A program made the position numbers and the translations under genes. 32,828 nt of DNA from an uncultured Clostridia bacterium (lineage in GTDB: Bacteria > Bacillota_A > Clostridia > Christensenellales > CAG-138). Below, piece by piece: positions 8,433 through 16,074 of this stretch. The notes under the pieces are model-generated. The model saw only the letters and a program-made list of their open reading frames with translations, made no database searches and was not told the origin of the DNA. The DNA lies in NCBI GenBank assembly GCA_947302865.1, contig CAMYWS010000002.1:1-32828 (forward strand). Reading direction: 5' to 3'. Each line of letters starts with the position of its first letter. Within the stretch, counting starts at the first letter, position 1.

Positions 8433-8969
8433 TCAGACCGCCGTGCTGATCTTGACGTTCTCCGCACTCTTTCCCGTCTCGCGAAGGACGATGTCCAGGA
8501 TCTGCGCTACCTGCTCGTCGTTCAGAGATTCCGCGTCGACCACGACGCTGATGTTGCCCTTATGGATCGAAACGATCACGTCCGAAAAGCCCTTCGCACG
8601 GACAAGGTTTTCGACCGTCAGCTCCGTTTCCATGGTGTTGACCAGTTCCAGCTTCTGCTTTTGCGCATCGGAAAGCGTTTCCGTATCGGCACCCTGCGCA
8701 ACGATCGCGTCCAAATACGCCAATTCCTGTGTACGTACGGAATCGCGTTCATCGCGATACGCAGCGAAAAAGTCTGTCTGCGAGCCGCTCTGTGCGGAAA
8801 CCTGCGTGACTTCCGGTGCGTTCTGAGCGTCGGTCTTCTTCGTTGTCGCCTTGTTTTTGTTGACAAGGACGTTCGTCACGACCGCGGCGGCAAGGAGCAG
8901 ACATAGTCCCGCTGCCGTCAGTACGCGTTTGTTCAGCCATTTCCCGTAGCGTTGCATGAGTTGTTTCAT
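8433..8969 (-). CDS. spoIIIAH: Stage III sporulation protein AH
   Basis: This 178-residue bitopic protein has one transmembrane helix (about residues 15-33, LTAAGLCLLLAAAVVTNVLV). It then has a linker, a helical segment rich in charged residues and Gln, and a C-terminal ring-building-motif domain (VENLVRAKGFSDVIVSI...VVVDAESLNDEQVAQILDI). In the mother-cell membrane SpoIIIAH pairs with forespore SpoIIQ to form the channel linking the two compartments. The start at 8969 has a GGAGG site, so the open frame to 9116 is too long. It is the last gene of the spoIIIA operon. Confidence 0.95.
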   Translation of the reverse strand: MKQLMQRYGKWLNKRVLTAAGLCLLLAAAVVTNVLVNKNKATTKKTDAQNAPEVTQVSAQSGSQTDFFAAYRDERDSVRTQELAYLDAIVAQGADTETLSDAQKQKLELVNTMETELTVENLVRAKGFSDVIVSIHKGNISVVVDAESLNDEQVAQILDIVLRETGKSAENVKISTAV

Positions 8970-8997
8970 TTGTTTCCCTCCTGAACATGGTATTGGA

Positions 8998-9594
8998 TCA
9001 AGGTCCTTCGCAGGACATTTCAAACACTTCGATGCGTTCGACCGGGATCCCCGTCGCCGCACGTACCGCCGACTCAAGCTTCTGCCGGACCGAAAAATCC
9101 GACGCACCTTCCGCAACGACGATCACGCCGCGGATCACCGGTTCTTTTTCATACAGGACGATCGGCGCATGTCCGCTTCCGGTCTCGACCGTCGCGGGCT
9201 CGGTGACCTCGCGCACCGAGCGCGAGGTCTCGCTTCCTCCCGTACCGTCCGCGCTCCTTACGTCCTCATCGGTCTGCCGTACGGTTGCGGTGACGATCTC
9301 CCCGTTCGTCTCGTACGTTACGAGCACATCCACCCTGCCCGCGCCGCGGATCTTTGACAGCACGTTGATCAGCCGCAGTTCTAACGCGTCCCGTTCTCCG
9401 ACCCGGTTTGTATCCGTTTCCGTTCGGACAACCGGTTCCTGCTGCTTTCGATCGCAGCCGATCCCGCTGCCGATCAGATAGAAAAGGACGGCGATAAGCC
9501 CGACGGCTGCATAGAGAAGACAGGCCAATGCGGGATTCTTTTTCATTTGCGCCTTCCACCATGAAGCCGCCGTCCCGCCGTCCTTCTTGTGCAT
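8998..9594 (-). CDS. spoIIIAG: Stage III sporulation protein AG
   Basis: This 198-residue protein has a single transmembrane helix (about residues 20-40, ending LFYLIGSGIG) and a soluble ring-building domain. The domain includes LELRLINVLSKIRGAGRVDVLVTYE and the terminal VIRGVIVVAEGASDFSVRQKLESAVRAATGIPVERIEVFEM. SpoIIIAG forms a large secretin-like ring in the mother-cell membrane channel. The start at 9594 has a GGGAGG site; the longer frame to 9639 has none. Its neighbours spoIIIAF and spoIIIAH are in canonical order. Confidence 0.95.
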   Translation of the reverse strand: MHKKDGGTAASWWKAQMKKNPALACLLYAAVGLIAVLFYLIGSGIGCDRKQQEPVVRTETDTNRVGERDALELRLINVLSKIRGAGRVDVLVTYETNGEIVTATVRQTDEDVRSADGTGGSETSRSVREVTEPATVETGSGHAPIVLYEKEPVIRGVIVVAEGASDFSVRQKLESAVRAATGIPVERIEVFEMSCEGP

Positions 9595-9607
9595 TATAGT
9601 CCTCCCT

Positions 9608-9775
9608 TTACCGCAATATGCCTGCGATCTGTTCCGCAAGCAACCGGAGAAACAGCAAACCGATCGCCGCTTTCGACGACCTGCCCGCGCCGGAACGCGG
9701 CAGGGCTTGCTCGCAGAGCGTCAATGTAAGTCCGCACGCGGAAAGCGTCAGCACCGCCCGAACGATCCGTTCCAT
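9608..9775 (-). CDS. spoIIIAF: Short SpoIIIAF-like protein, membrane hairpin only
   Basis: This 55-residue protein lies exactly where spoIIIAF belongs, between spoIIIAE and spoIIIAG. Its ATG is one base after the spoIIIAE stop and is preceded by GGGAGG. It consists of two hydrophobic helices (about residues 5-24 and 35-53) around a Pro/Arg/Ser turn, which matches the N-terminal membrane hairpin of SpoIIIAF. B. subtilis SpoIIIAF is roughly 200 residues and carries a soluble ring-building domain after the hairpin; that domain is absent here. Only 13 bp separate its stop from spoIIIAG, so no lost reading frame can hide there. Identity rests on position and topology. Confidence 0.75.
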   Translation of the reverse strand: MERIVRAVLTLSACGLTLTLCEQALPRSGAGRSSKAAIGLLFLRLLAEQIAGILR

Positions 9776-9776
9776 A

Positions 9777-10880
9777 TCATCCTCCCGTTCCGAGCATAGG
9801 CGCGAATACCGCCAGCGCCATCGCAATCGCCGCAAGCTCGCAAAGCATCAGAATGTGCAGCGTATCCCCCATGCCCCGCAAAAGCTCCGCATAAGGTTTG
9901 CCCGACAGCGGTTCGGAAAGCAGCGCCGCGGCGCGGAAACTGCTTCTTGTCAGAAAGACCGATATTACCGGTTTCCAGATGACGGACAGCAGCGCTATGC
10001 ATCCCGTAAGACCCAACACGTTCTTCACGAAGTGAAGGCATTGATATGCCGAATCGACCGATTCCGAAAGAAGCGAACCGATCGCCGGAATGCTGCCTGC
10101 GGCAAGCTTTGTCGTCTTCAAAAGCAAGCCATCTGCATTTTTGGCAGCGCTCGCACGAACCGCCGTGATCAGCAGATACACGGAACACACCGTTCCAAGC
10201 GCCCACTTTGCCGCGCGCTGCAGGAGTCTTCCGACGGAAGACAAGCGACCGGTCCCGTTTGCGTCAAGCACGACCAGCACGCCGCCGATGGTCGCCGCCG
10301 GCGCAGCGAATCCTTCAAGCACGCGAAGCACAACGTTGGACAGCAGCGCATAGGACGCCGGCACGATCAGCGCGGTATTTGTATATCCGCTGAACGTCAG
10401 ATACCCAACGATCGCGGGCAGGAGTACTTCACCGGTACGTTCGACAGTCCTGACCGCGGTGAATGCGCCGCGTATTTCCGTGAGTGAAAGCGCAAGGACG
10501 GTAACGGACACGCAGACCCGAAACGCCGTACCCGCCGTCTCTCCAATCGCGCCGGCGTCCGTGATCCCGCCGATCGCCGCGCCGAACGCCGCAAGCCCCA
10601 CAAGCAGCGCCGTTTTCGCGAGCACGGGTTTCAGCGACGGCGTCAGCTTTTGCAGTATCCCGACCGTGTTGTCCGAGTCCGCAGTCTGCATCCCGACTAG
10701 ACGCCGCAGTATCCCGGACGGAAGGACGGCGTCCTCCGCGCCGTTGCTTCTGAACCATGCGTCCCATTCCGAAAGATCGATCGTTCCGACAAGCGCGTCG
10801 ATCGCGTCTTGCGTTTCGTCGCTCTCCGCAAACAGCAACGGCAGGATCAGCACGAGAAGAACGATCGCCGCGCGCTTCAT
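9777..10880 (-). CDS. spoIIIAE: Stage III sporulation protein AE
   Basis: This 367-residue polytopic membrane protein has an N-terminal signal-like segment (MKRAAIVLLVLILPLLFA) and about eight further hydrophobic helices. SpoIIIAE belongs to the mother-cell side of the feeding-tube channel. Conserved-looking stretches include GEVLLPAIVGYLTFSG and TKLAAGSIPAIGSLLSESVDSAYQ. It overlaps spoIIIAD by four bases, so the operon is translationally coupled here. Length is close to family average. Confidence 0.95.
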   Translation of the reverse strand: MKRAAIVLLVLILPLLFAESDETQDAIDALVGTIDLSEWDAWFRSNGAEDAVLPSGILRRLVGMQTADSDNTVGILQKLTPSLKPVLAKTALLVGLAAFGAAIGGITDAGAIGETAGTAFRVCVSVTVLALSLTEIRGAFTAVRTVERTGEVLLPAIVGYLTFSGYTNTALIVPASYALLSNVVLRVLEGFAAPAATIGGVLVVLDANGTGRLSSVGRLLQRAAKWALGTVCSVYLLITAVRASAAKNADGLLLKTTKLAAGSIPAIGSLLSESVDSAYQCLHFVKNVLGLTGCIALLSVIWKPVISVFLTRSSFRAAALLSEPLSGKPYAELLRGMGDTLHILMLCELAAIAMALAVFAPMLGTGG

Positions 10881-11269
10881 GGCACGGCCTCCCGGATCAG
10901 GGACGCGCCGGTTTCGAGCAGCGCGATCAGAGCGGGCAATGCACAGGACAGGATCAGGATTCTTCCGCCGGTTTCAAGCGCGCCTGCGATCGCCGCCTGT
11001 CCCGCGTCCTTTGCAATGTTCACGCCGAAATCCGTCAGGTATGCGATGCCGAGGATCTTCAAAACTGTCGTGAGCATATCGGCGGGAATGCCGTATTCAT
11101 TGCAGGCGGCGGAGATCGCGCCCGAAAGTCCGGTAAACCGCACGATCCCTTCGATCAGCAGCAGGATCGCCGTCGCTCCGCCGATCAGGATCGCATACTC
11201 ATGCCGCACCGAACGCATCTGGATCGCCGTGACGGAGCCGATCAGCGCGATCAAAACAAGCCGCTCCAT
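10877..11269 (-). CDS. spoIIIAD: Stage III sporulation protein AD
   Basis: This 130-residue membrane protein has three to four hydrophobic helices. It includes the family pattern YGIPADMLTTVLKILGIAYLTDFGVNIAKDAGQAAIAGALETGGRILIL. It starts one base after the spoIIIAC stop and overlaps spoIIIAE by an ATGA. SpoIIIAC and SpoIIIAD are homologous small channel components. Confidence 0.95.
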   Translation of the reverse strand: MERLVLIALIGSVTAIQMRSVRHEYAILIGGATAILLLIEGIVRFTGLSGAISAACNEYGIPADMLTTVLKILGIAYLTDFGVNIAKDAGQAAIAGALETGGRILILSCALPALIALLETGASLIREAVP

Positions 11270-11270
11270 T

Positions 11271-11468
11271 TCAGTATAGGGAAAACGTCTGCCGTACGGT
11301 TTCCAGAAGCGACGCGATCATCGAGATCACGAGCATCGTGGCAAGAACCAGTCCCGCGATCGCCGCCACCGTCGCGAGCTCCTCCCTGCCGTTCTGTCGT
11401 AAAAGCTGTACGATCACGGTAACCAGGATCCCGATGCCTGCGATCTTGAAAAGAAGATTGACGTCCAT
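11271..11468 (-). CDS. spoIIIAC: Stage III sporulation protein AC
   Basis: This 65-residue protein has two hydrophobic helices and the family opening MDVNLLFKIAGIGILVTV, followed by a Gly/Arg/Glu turn (RQNGREE) and AGLVLATMLVISMIASLLETVR. It is the normal SpoIIIAC size. It lies seven bases after spoIIIAB with a GGAG site. Confidence 0.95.
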   Translation of the reverse strand: MDVNLLFKIAGIGILVTVIVQLLRQNGREELATVAAIAGLVLATMLVISMIASLLETVRQTFSLY

Positions 11469-11475
11469 ATCTCTC

Positions 11476-11958
11476 CTATAACAACAGAATTGCCAGTCCC
11501 GCGCCGGTCAGCACGCCGGAGATTTGCAGCACGCGCGCCTGCTTTGCCGTTGTTTCGGCTTCTTCCTCCGCCCGTTCCAGCATCGTGCCGAGCGTATGTG
11601 TTCTCCGGATCAGATCATTTCGGGATGCGGTCGGCAGTCCGATGAGAAACATACGGATCCCCGCTTCCGTCGTTCCGCTGCCCGAAAGTTCGTCGATCGC
11701 TCTTTCCGCTGCGTCCGCTTCCCCGCTCCCGTCTTCCAGCATTTCGAGATATACTTTTAAGACCTCCCCGAGCGCGCCGTTCATTTCTCCCTGCAGTTCA
11801 TTCAGCGTTCCGCATCCCGAACCGATCCTTTCGGAAAACAGCTGCAAGTCGCTTCGAAGCGATCGGATCGTCCTGAGACGCGCCGTCTTTTTTCGTCCGA
11901 GCCGGAACCCTATCATGCAGCACAGGCCGAACAGCAGCGCAACGCCTGCCGTCTTCAT
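11476..11958 (-). CDS. spoIIIAB: Stage III sporulation protein AB
   Basis: This 160-residue protein has an N-terminal transmembrane helix (about residues 4-19), a central helical domain, and a C-terminal hydrophobic segment (about 142-160). This is the GspF-like architecture described for SpoIIIAB. The GSGCGTLNELQGEMNGALGEVLKVYLEMLEDG and LIRRTHTLGTMLERAEEEAETTAKQ regions fit the family. It overlaps spoIIIAA by four bases. Confidence 0.94.
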   Translation of the reverse strand: MKTAGVALLFGLCCMIGFRLGRKKTARLRTIRSLRSDLQLFSERIGSGCGTLNELQGEMNGALGEVLKVYLEMLEDGSGEADAAERAIDELSGSGTTEAGIRMFLIGLPTASRNDLIRRTHTLGTMLERAEEEAETTAKQARVLQISGVLTGAGLAILLL

Positions 11959-12878
11959 ACGCCTGCGCCGTCGATCTGCGCTCCGTCGCCGTCAAATATC
12001 GCCGTGCATCGTCCGACGCCTCTCAGGACCACGATGCGTCCGAATACATGTTCCCGCAGCAGCATCCGGATCGAAGGACGCAGGCGCAGTTCTTCGATCG
12101 ACCCGCCGTGCGCCGTCGCAAGGATCGTGACGCCCTTTCCCCGAGCGTCGAGCAGTGCCGCCGCGTCTTTTGCGTCGTTCAATTCGTCCATGGCGAGGAT
12201 GTTCGGAGAAAGCGTCGATACGATCCGCACCATCGCCTGCGCCTTGGATATTCCCGAGATGACGTCCGTCCGCATGCCGAGATCGAACGCGATCGCGCCG
12301 GACGTGTCACCGCTCAGTTCGAACCGTTCGTCCGCAACGCCGATGCGCGACGGCTGCACACCGTACAGTCCGTCCGAATTGATGCGTATGAGGTCCCTTA
12401 AAAGCGTCGTTTTGCCGCATCCTGGCGGCGATATGAGAAGCGTAGAGAAAAATCGCGTCTGATCCGACAGATACGGAATCAGCGGCTTCGCGCAGTCCTT
12501 TACCTCACGGACGATGCGCACGCACACGCCGGAAACCGTTGAAAAGCCGATCACGCCGCCCTCTGCCCGTACCATTCTGCCGGACAGCCCGACACGGCAG
12601 CCGCCGACCGTGACAAACCCGTCCCTGCGTTCATTCTCCCACGCGAAAGCAGAGAACGACGTGAGCCGTGCCGTCAGTTCCATGAGGTCGTCCGACGTGA
12701 TCATCGATGCGCCGTTGTTTCCGTACACGATCCGGTCCGAGCCGTCGAACACAAGCTCGAGCGGCGCGTCGCGGCGCAGCCGGATCTCCAGAAGCGGCGC
12801 TTCGTCGTCGAGCCGCTCCAGTACCTCCGCAACGTTTTTCGGCATCAGCGGCATCCATTGTCGTTTCCAGTGTTCCAT
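11955..12878 (-). CDS. spoIIIAA: Stage III sporulation protein AA, secretion-type ATPase
   Basis: This 307-residue cytoplasmic ATPase is related to type II/IV secretion ATPases. It is thought to power the mother-cell feeding channel needed for sigma-G activity. The Walker A motif SPPGCGKTT is at residues 150-158. A Walker B-like stretch PNILAMDELNDAKDAAALLDARGKGV follows. An N-terminal domain with LLEIRLRRDAPLEL precedes it. The start at 12878 has GGGAGGG eight bases upstream; the open frame to 12899 covers only that leader. A sigma-E promoter lies immediately upstream, matching the known control of spoIIIA. Confidence 0.96.
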   Translation of the reverse strand: MEHWKRQWMPLMPKNVAEVLERLDDEAPLLEIRLRRDAPLELVFDGSDRIVYGNNGASMITSDDLMELTARLTSFSAFAWENERRDGFVTVGGCRVGLSGRMVRAEGGVIGFSTVSGVCVRIVREVKDCAKPLIPYLSDQTRFFSTLLISPPGCGKTTLLRDLIRINSDGLYGVQPSRIGVADERFELSGDTSGAIAFDLGMRTDVISGISKAQAMVRIVSTLSPNILAMDELNDAKDAAALLDARGKGVTILATAHGGSIEELRLRPSIRMLLREHVFGRIVVLRGVGRCTAIFDGDGAQIDGAGV

Positions 12879-12898
12879 GCTCGTCCCTCCCGGTTTCA

Positions 12899-12927
12899 AC
12901 TGTATGCATGGATAGACGCGGATATGA
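12899..12927 (-). promoter_or_regulatory. Sigma-E promoter of the spoIIIA operon
   Basis: On the minus strand TCATATC (12927-12921) and CATACAGT (12906-12899) are separated by 14 bp. The sigma-E consensus is KMATATT, N14-15, CATACANT. The -10 matches fully and the -35 in six of seven positions. The predicted start lies about 14 bases before the spoIIIAA ATG. The -35 directly abuts the terminator of the upstream gene. Confidence 0.85.
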
Positions 12928-12962
12928 AAACGCCGTCCGGCGAGATCCGTCGAACGGCGTTT
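12926..12962 (-). terminator. Rho-independent terminator of the U32 peptidase gene
   Basis: On the minus strand AAACGCCGT (12962-12954) pairs with ACGGCGTTT (12936-12928) around a 17-base loop. The stem ends in a TTTT run (12930-12927). It lies 12 bases after the U32 peptidase stop. Confidence 0.85.
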
Positions 12963-12974
12963 GTGGTTCGGTAT

Positions 12975-15020
12975 TCAGAGGAGTTTTCGGAACGCGAGTC
13001 CCGTCGTATGCGGCATGTTCGGCGGATCGCCCGCGATCGCGGAACGGATCAATGCCGCTGCCTCGTCTTTGGTTTCGATCGTTAGATAGACCGCGTAAAA
13101 GTCGAGCGGCGGAAGCTGTTTGTCGCACAGATACAGCGGAACGCTGTTCAGAAGCGCGGAATAGCGCCGTTCACGGCAGACGATCGGAAACGTTACGCCT
13201 TTGCGGTCGGTCAGGATCGGCCGTCCGTCGCAGTTTCCGCACCCCTTATCCGTTCGTGCGGGGCAGGACCGAAGCTGCATCAGCGGCAGTCTCCCCGCGA
13301 CGATCATGCCGAGCGGAAGCCCGCTGATAAGGTCGCGCATCTTCGGCGCGGACAGTTCGAACGAAACAAACTGCGCGCAAACGCCCATATCGCGATACGC
13401 ATCGATCGCGTCGCTGTTGGTCACGTTAAGGCCGTACCCGCCTACCGGGATCAATCCCGCTTCCTTTGCCATGCGGATCGCACCGACGTTCTCCGCAAGC
13501 GCGTAGACGAGCCCTCGTTCTTTTAACGTGCGAAGCGTCTCAGCAGCGCGCGCTTCCTCGTCCGGATAGATCAGGATCGGGATCTCGCCGACCGCACGCA
13601 TAGAGATGCATTCCGGATGCGCCGAAAGCGCGTCGATCGGGAGCGAATACCACGCGATCGAAGGATCGTCCGTGAACTGCCCGAAGGACGCGAAGCGGAC
13701 GCAAAGCTTCGGCGAAGCGTTTCTCGGGCGCCCTTTCAACGTCAGGTCCGGCTCGCGGATCAATCGCGCAGGAGCAGCCGCGCGCGCTTCATACAGCGCG
13801 TCGAGCGCGTTTCTTCTTAGCGCGTTCAGCGCCGACGTCGGCAGCATCAGTCCCTCGCCGATCTCGCAGTTGATCGACTCCGCAAAAAACGGCGTGCCGC
13901 CCGTTTTGGACAGACTTTTTCGGACCGATTCTTCGCTGAGCGCGGTTCGGAGCGCAATCTCCGGCACGTCACCCGTGACGGAGACGGAATGCGTTCTGTC
14001 CCTGACGGAGAGCGCCGTCGGCTGATCTTTTTCGACCCGGATCTCCATTGAGATCGGCACGTCGTTTCGCGGTCCGCGGTACAGCTCGCGGATCCCGGAA
14101 AGCACGGGCTGCGCGCGCTTTGCGTCTTCCTGCGTGCGCACGCCGAACATGGTATGGTTGCGATTGCCTGTGTAATACCCGTCCGTGAAGCCGCCGCGGG
14201 AAAACACGTCCTTCAGGATCTGTTCGGAATACGGCTCTCCGTCGCGCACGCGTCGCACCGCGTCGACCGCCGCGGCGACGTACTCCGGCGATTTCAGGCG
14301 GCCTTCGATCTTCAACGACGAAATGCCGATCTCCCTGTATGCGTCATAGTGCGCAATATGCGACATATCCTTCAGCGAAAGCGCATAGTCCGCGCCGTTG
14401 CAGACGAATGGAAGGCGGCACGGCTGTGCGCACATCCCGCGGTTTCCGCTTCGCTCGCCGAGCATGGCGGACAGAAAGCAGATGCCGGACGCGCTCATGC
14501 AAAGCGCGCCGTGAATGAAACATTCCAGCTCCGCATGCGTCTCAAAACGGATCTTCCGGATCTCATCGATCGAAAGCTCCCGGGCAAGCACGACGCGGGT
14601 AAATCCGAGATCCTCGAGCATTTTCACACCGGAGGCGTTGTGCACCGCCATCTGCGTGGATGCGTGGAGCTGCAGCTTTGGGCAGATCTGTTTTGCAAGA
14701 CGCATGACCGTCAGGTCCTGTACGATGATAGCGTCCGCGCCGGACGCGGCGATCTCCGTGAGCGTGTCGGCGACGTCCCGCCGTTCCTCGTCCCGCACGA
14801 GCGTATTGACGGTCACATGTACGCCGACGCCGTGCGCATGACAGAAACGAACCGCTTCCGTAAGCCGTTCACCGGTGAACTGACCTGCGTTTCGCCGCGC
14901 GTTGCATGCGCCCGCGCCGAAATAGACCGCGTCCGCGCCTGCGTATACCGCGGCTTCGAGTGAGCCTTCTGCTCCGACCGGCGCCAGGATTTCCGGATTG
15001 TCAGCGTTTATACTTTTCAT
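12975..15020 (-). CDS. U32 family peptidase, RlhA-like with DUF3656-type extension
   Basis: This 681-residue protein has an N-terminal TIM-barrel-like U32 domain (PEILAPVGAEGSLEAAVYAGADAVYFG). It carries the U32 cysteine cluster C167, C174, C181, C197 and C201 in ECFIHGALC, GICF and GNRGMCAQPCR. A long C-terminal part resembles the DUF3656/RlhA branch. RlhA of E. coli hydroxylates a 23S rRNA cytidine and uses prephenate-dependent chemistry; whether this homologue does the same is inference. A second small Cys cluster (CPARTDKGCGNCDG) occurs late in the protein. The start at 15020 matches the family N terminus. A sigma-A promoter sits directly against it, so the transcript is apparently leaderless. 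Confidence 0.88.
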   Translation of the reverse strand: MKSINADNPEILAPVGAEGSLEAAVYAGADAVYFGAGACNARRNAGQFTGERLTEAVRFCHAHGVGVHVTVNTLVRDEERRDVADTLTEIAASGADAIIVQDLTVMRLAKQICPKLQLHASTQMAVHNASGVKMLEDLGFTRVVLARELSIDEIRKIRFETHAELECFIHGALCMSASGICFLSAMLGERSGNRGMCAQPCRLPFVCNGADYALSLKDMSHIAHYDAYREIGISSLKIEGRLKSPEYVAAAVDAVRRVRDGEPYSEQILKDVFSRGGFTDGYYTGNRNHTMFGVRTQEDAKRAQPVLSGIRELYRGPRNDVPISMEIRVEKDQPTALSVRDRTHSVSVTGDVPEIALRTALSEESVRKSLSKTGGTPFFAESINCEIGEGLMLPTSALNALRRNALDALYEARAAAPARLIREPDLTLKGRPRNASPKLCVRFASFGQFTDDPSIAWYSLPIDALSAHPECISMRAVGEIPILIYPDEEARAAETLRTLKERGLVYALAENVGAIRMAKEAGLIPVGGYGLNVTNSDAIDAYRDMGVCAQFVSFELSAPKMRDLISGLPLGMIVAGRLPLMQLRSCPARTDKGCGNCDGRPILTDRKGVTFPIVCRERRYSALLNSVPLYLCDKQLPPLDFYAVYLTIETKDEAAALIRSAIAGDPPNMPHTTGLAFRKLL

Positions 15021-15027
15021 GCGTCTT

Positions 15028-15056
15028 ATTATACCGGGCGAAACCCGGTTTTGCAA
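15028..15056 (-). promoter_or_regulatory. Sigma-A promoter of the U32 peptidase gene
   Basis: On the minus strand TTGCAA (15056-15051) and TATAAT (15033-15028) have a 17-bp spacer. The -10 ends only seven bases before the ATG at 15020, so the expected start site falls at about 15021, next to or on the start codon. Confidence 0.85.
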
Positions 15057-15069
15057 CCGCATTTTTCTC

Positions 15070-15098
15070 TTGCCAAGGAAAGCTGGTTTTGCTAAAAT
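15070..15098 (+). promoter_or_regulatory. Sigma-A promoter of the E2-like gene pair
   Basis: TTGCCA (15070-15075) and TAAAAT (15093-15098) are separated by 17 bp. They lie back to back with the divergent U32 promoter, with 13 bp between the two -35 boxes. The start codon is 29 bases downstream of the -10. Confidence 0.85.
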
Positions 15099-15126
15099 AG
15101 TAAAAGATTATTTGGGGGATTGTTTC

Positions 15127-16074
15127 ATGGAAGACAACAAAGTACAGATGCAGCGGAATACACAGGAAACCGCTGCCGCTCCTGCGGAAATACCGAAAAA
15201 AAGAAAGCGCCGCATCGGCGACCGCTCGGACGGCTACCGTCTGCGTTCGCTTCAGCCGATGTCGAAGGTCTCGCCCTACATCATGCCGAACCGTTCCGGC
15301 GCGAGCGTCTATTTCCACGAGTCGATCGAGATCACCGAAGCGGAGAACTACATCCGCAAGAAGAGAAATCAGGGGCTCAAGGGCTTCGGTTTCATGCATC
15401 TGCTGCTTGCCGCGTACGTGCGCGTCATTTCGCAGCGTCCTGCAGCCAACCGGTTCATCTCCGGTCAGCGCGTTTATTCGCATGACGAGGATATCGTCGT
15501 GTGCCTGACCATCAAGCGCGACATGACGCTTGAAGCGGAAGAAACCATCGTGAAGGTGCATTTTGCGCCGACCGACACGGCGGACGACGTGTATGCAAAG
15601 CTCCAGAAGCTGATCGACGAAAACCGTGACGTAAACCCGGACAGCAACTTTGACAATGCAGCGAAGATCTTCAATTTTATCCCCGGGCTGATCCTCAAGA
15701 ATGCCATCTGGCTTCTGAAGGTCCTCGACTATTTCGGTCTCATGCCGAAATCGCTCGTCGAGGTCAGTCCGTTCCACGGTTCGATGTTCATCACGTCGAT
15801 GGGCTCTCTGGGCATTCCGCCGGTATTCCATCATCTGTACGATTTCGGCAATATCCCGGTCTTCCTTTCGTTCGGCGCAAAATATAAGAAGACCAGTTTC
15901 AAAGCGGACGGCACGCCGGTACAGCTTAAGTATATCGACTATAACATCGTCTGCGACGAGCGCATCTGCGACGGGTTCTATCTTGCCTCGTCCTTCAAGC
16001 TTTTCAAGACGTATTTCCGCAACCCGCACGTTCTGGATCAAAAGCCGGAAACGGTCCTGCACGATGTCGACTGA
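15127..16074 (+). CDS. 2-oxo acid dehydrogenase E2 / CAT-like acyltransferase domain protein, catalytic His replaced
   Basis: This 315-residue protein has a basic N-terminal tail (about residues 1-35) and a single chloramphenicol-acetyltransferase/E2-type domain. There is no lipoyl or peripheral-subunit domain. Segments such as SMGSLGIPPVFHHLYDFGNIPVFLSFG and the terminal DERICDGFYLASSFKLFK align with the E2 core. The E2 catalytic motif DHRxxDG here reads DERICDG (residues 277-283), so the active-site His is Glu. A hydrophobic stretch at about 183-205 (FIPGLILKNAIWLLKVLDYFG) interrupts the domain. The ATG at 15127 has a GGGGG-type site. The next gene overlaps its stop. The function is unknown; it is either inactive, or uses other chemistry, or binds a partner. 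Confidence 0.7.
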   Translation: MEDNKVQMQRNTQETAAAPAEIPKKRKRRIGDRSDGYRLRSLQPMSKVSPYIMPNRSGASVYFHESIEITEAENYIRKKRNQGLKGFGFMHLLLAAYVRVISQRPAANRFISGQRVYSHDEDIVVCLTIKRDMTLEAEETIVKVHFAPTDTADDVYAKLQKLIDENRDVNPDSNFDNAAKIFNFIPGLILKNAIWLLKVLDYFGLMPKSLVEVSPFHGSMFITSMGSLGIPPVFHHLYDFGNIPVFLSFGAKYKKTSFKADGTPVQLKYIDYNIVCDERICDGFYLASSFKLFKTYFRNPHVLDQKPETVLHDVD

